A stretch of DNA of 7,146 nt from JABDGR01 sp035546135 (GTDB lineage Bacteria; Verrucomicrobiota; Verrucomicrobiia; Opitutales; JABDGR01): the NCBI GenBank assembly GCA_035546135.1, contig DASZWY010000265.1, forward strand, positions 1 to 7,146, given 5' to 3'. A model generated the notes under the pieces. It ran no database searches. It had not been told where the DNA came from and was given only the letters and a program-made list of their open reading frames with translations. How positions within the stretch are numbered: the stretch's first letter is position 1; each line of letters starts with the position of its first letter. Below are positions 5,776-7,146 of the stretch, one piece after another. Both the position numbers and the translations under genes were made by a program.

Positions 5776-6183
5776 CTACCACTCGTCCGGCCGGCGGCGG
5801 GTGTGCTTGATTTTGGCCCGGTGCTTCTTGCCCTCGATCATGCGGACTTTTTGGCCGCAGGACTTTTGGCGCGTCCGCCGCCGCTCCGCCTCGCGCGCCG
5901 CCTGCTTTTGCGCCGCCGCCGCGCTGCGCCGGTGGGTGAGCTTCGCGCACAAGTCGCTCCACGCCTGCACCCGGTTCCAGACCTGCGACCGCCCGTCCTG
6001 GCAGCGCGCCTCGATCCCCGTCGGCCGGTGCCGCAGCCAGACGGTGGACGAGGTTTTGTTGATCTTCTGCCCGCCCGGCCCCGTCCCGCGCACAAACCGT
6101 TCTTCGACATCATCCGGCCGCACGCCCAGCAGTAAGAGCCGCTGCCGCAACGCGGGGTCGAGAATGTCGGGAAAGGCGGACAT
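5776..6183 (-). CDS. Stand-alone GGQ peptide chain release factor-like protein
   Basis: A 135-residue protein made of the RF-1 catalytic domain alone. GTGPGGQKINKTSS (33-46) holds the GGQ motif (37-39) that in class I release factors enters the ribosomal peptidyl-transferase centre and triggers peptidyl-tRNA hydrolysis. The following GIEARCQDGRSQ (56-67) also fits the family. It lacks the stop-codon-recognition domains of RF1/RF2. The C-terminal third (about 85-131) is strongly basic and probably helical, as in rescue factors that contact ribosomal RNA. By motif context it resembles the mitochondrial MTRFR (C12orf65) type more than E. coli ArfB, where the motif reads GAGGQHVNKTS. A role in rescuing stalled ribosomes or obstructed large subunits is inferred from the family. 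The start at 6183 has no Shine-Dalgarno. It lies 89 bp after tyrS on the same strand. Confidence 0.88.
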   Translation of the reverse strand: MSAFPDILDPALRQRLLLLGVRPDDVEERFVRGTGPGGQKINKTSSTVWLRHRPTGIEARCQDGRSQVWNRVQAWSDLCAKLTHRRSAAAAQKQAAREAERRRTRQKSCGQKVRMIEGKKHRAKIKHTRRRPDEW

Positions 6184-6193
6184 AAAAAGTTAA

Positions 6194-6264
6194 ACCACGG
6201 AGGTCACGGATGAAACGGATTAAAAACGCGGGCATGCATCGGCGCCGTCCAGGTTATCCGTGGT
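6194..6264. repeat. CACGGA 9-bp periodic repeat closed by inverted copy
   Basis: In the tyrS to release-factor-like gap, CACGGA (6196-6201), CACGGA (6205-6210) and AACGGA (6214-6219) recur with an exact 9-bp step. ACCACGGA (6194-6201) is matched by its reverse complement TCCGTGGT (6257-6264), with 55 bp between, so the element could fold as a long-loop hairpin. Short repeats of this CACGGAtga type are familiar to me from intergenic DNA of Verrucomicrobiota and related phyla. No other copy is present in this window. Confidence 0.5.
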
Positions 6265-6272
6265 AAAATATT

Positions 6273-7146
6273 TTACGCCACAATCTTTGCAAAAATCCGC
6301 TTTCCGGCCTGGAAAACATACTCCGTCTCCGGCGGCCCGAAGCGGCGGAAGGGGTCGGTGATTTTTTCCGCGCCGAGCTTGACCGCGCCTTGCTCGATGA
6401 GGCGCTTCACCTCGTTCTTCGAGGCGATGAGCTTCGTTGCGGCCAATAGCTCCACCACCGTGGCGTCTGCGTTCGTGGTCAGCGCGCCGAATTTGAACAC
6501 CGGCATGTCGTCGGGAATTTCATGCCGCGCGAAGACTTTTTCAAATTGCTCCAACTCGTGCTTCCCGGCGTCGGCGCCGTGGAATTTCGAGACCAGCGTG
6601 ACGGCGAGGTTTTTCTTCGCGGCCATCGGGTGGCCCGCCTTGCGCTCGGCGATGGCGGCATCGGGCTCCAGCAGCAGCAGGCGGTAGTAGTCCCACATCA
6701 CCTCGTCCGAGACGGACATGATTTTGCCGAACATGTCCTTGGGCGCGTCGTTGAAGGCGATGTAGTTGTCCTGGCTCTTGGACATTTTCTTCACGCCGTC
6801 GAGGCCCACGAGCAGGGGCGAGCAGATGACGATCTGCTCCGGCTGGCCGGCCTCCTTTTGCAGCACGCGCCCGACGAGGTTGTTGAACAACTGGTCGCTG
6901 CCGCCGAGTTCGACGTCGGACTCGATCATCACCGAATCGTGCCCCTGGATGAGCGGGTACAGAAACTCGACGATGGAAATGGGCGAGTTCGCGGCGTAGC
7001 GCTTCGAAAAATCGTCGCGCTCGAGCATGCGCGCCACCGTCATCTTGCGCGCGAGCGTCAGCATGTCGCCGAGGGACATTTTGGCGAACCACTCGCTGTT
7101 GAAGCGCACTTCGGTCTTCGCGCGGTCGAGGATCCGGAACGCCTGG
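6273..7146 (-). CDS. tyrS: Tyrosyl-tRNA synthetase, N-terminus cut by window edge
   Basis: Attaches tyrosine to tRNA-Tyr; a class I synthetase. The last 290 residues are visible; the family is about 400-430 long, so the first third, with the HIGH motif, lies beyond the right edge. The frame is open to the edge, beginning QAFRILDRAKTEVRFNSEWF. Then come the substrate-binding region YPLIQGHDS and DVELGGSDQLFN (about 63-86 of the fragment), the KMSKS loop (120-124, reading KKMSKSQDNYI), FGKIMSVSDEVMWDYY, and a C-terminal S4-like RNA-binding domain (about 235-285). These motifs match the longer TyrZ-type branch rather than the E. coli TyrS type. Pairing with a ribosome-associated GGQ protein downstream is consistent with a translation neighbourhood, though 89 bp and a repeat lie between. 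Confidence 0.94.
   Translation of the reverse strand, partial: QAFRILDRAKTEVRFNSEWFAKMSLGDMLTLARKMTVARMLERDDFSKRYAANSPISIVEFLYPLIQGHDSVMIESDVELGGSDQLFNNLVGRVLQKEAGQPEQIVICSPLLVGLDGVKKMSKSQDNYIAFNDAPKDMFGKIMSVSDEVMWDYYRLLLLEPDAAIAERKAGHPMAAKKNLAVTLVSKFHGADAGKHELEQFEKVFARHEIPDDMPVFKFGALTTNADATVVELLAATKLIASKNEVKRLIEQGAVKLGAEKITDPFRRFGPPETEYVFQAGKRIFAKIVA

Noticed and set aside
5696..5962. Minus-strand frame whose end reads like a natural protein tail (HLEDLAKGGVPSAV)
   Set aside because: Most of it overlaps the GGQ protein gene in another frame. Only the last ~25 residues lie in the gap, and no start or homology supports a gene.
5132..6193. Plus-strand frame across the channel-like and GGQ genes
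   Set aside because: It is antisense to three supported genes and has no coherent fold or motif.

Overview
All supportable genes in this 7.1 kb, GC-rich window lie on the minus strand, so the transcriptional order runs from high to low coordinates. The window looks like a chromosomal housekeeping stretch. No phage, transposon, CRISPR, tRNA or rRNA is visible. GC richness, almost no Shine-Dalgarno sequences upstream of starts, and an intergenic CACGGA-type short repeat suggest a member of the Planctomycetota-Verrucomicrobiota-Chlamydiota group, Verrucomicrobiota being the most likely. That assignment is inference, as no marker rRNA is present.

From right to left: (1) the C-terminal part of a tyrosyl-tRNA synthetase (6273-7146, cut by the window edge); (2) a short intergenic region with a 9-bp periodic CACGGA repeat closed by an inverted copy; (3) a small stand-alone GGQ release-factor-like protein (5776-6183), followed by a strong hairpin; (4) a four-gene cluster of small proteins (4184-5647): two tandem paralogous two-TM proteins with the layout of K+ channel pore modules but no TVGYG filter, a three-TM protein of unknown function, and a small single-cluster [4Fe-4S] ferredoxin; (5) a secreted, probably lipid-anchored protein of unknown function (3046-4014); (6) adenine deaminase (1368-3026); (7) IMP dehydrogenase (1-1301, C-terminus cut by the left edge).

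The last two genes form a purine interconversion pair. Adenine deaminase makes hypoxanthine, a phosphoribosyltransferase encoded elsewhere would make IMP, and IMP dehydrogenase commits IMP to guanine nucleotides. tyrS and the GGQ protein are both translation functions. The membrane/ferredoxin cluster between them has no obvious assignment and is the least explained part of the window.

The points most worth a second look are the paired filter-less channel-like proteins next to a ferredoxin, and the IMP dehydrogenase, which keeps its catalytic cysteine loop but has a serine where the family has the NAD-contacting aspartate, plus further changes at the IMP phosphate site.
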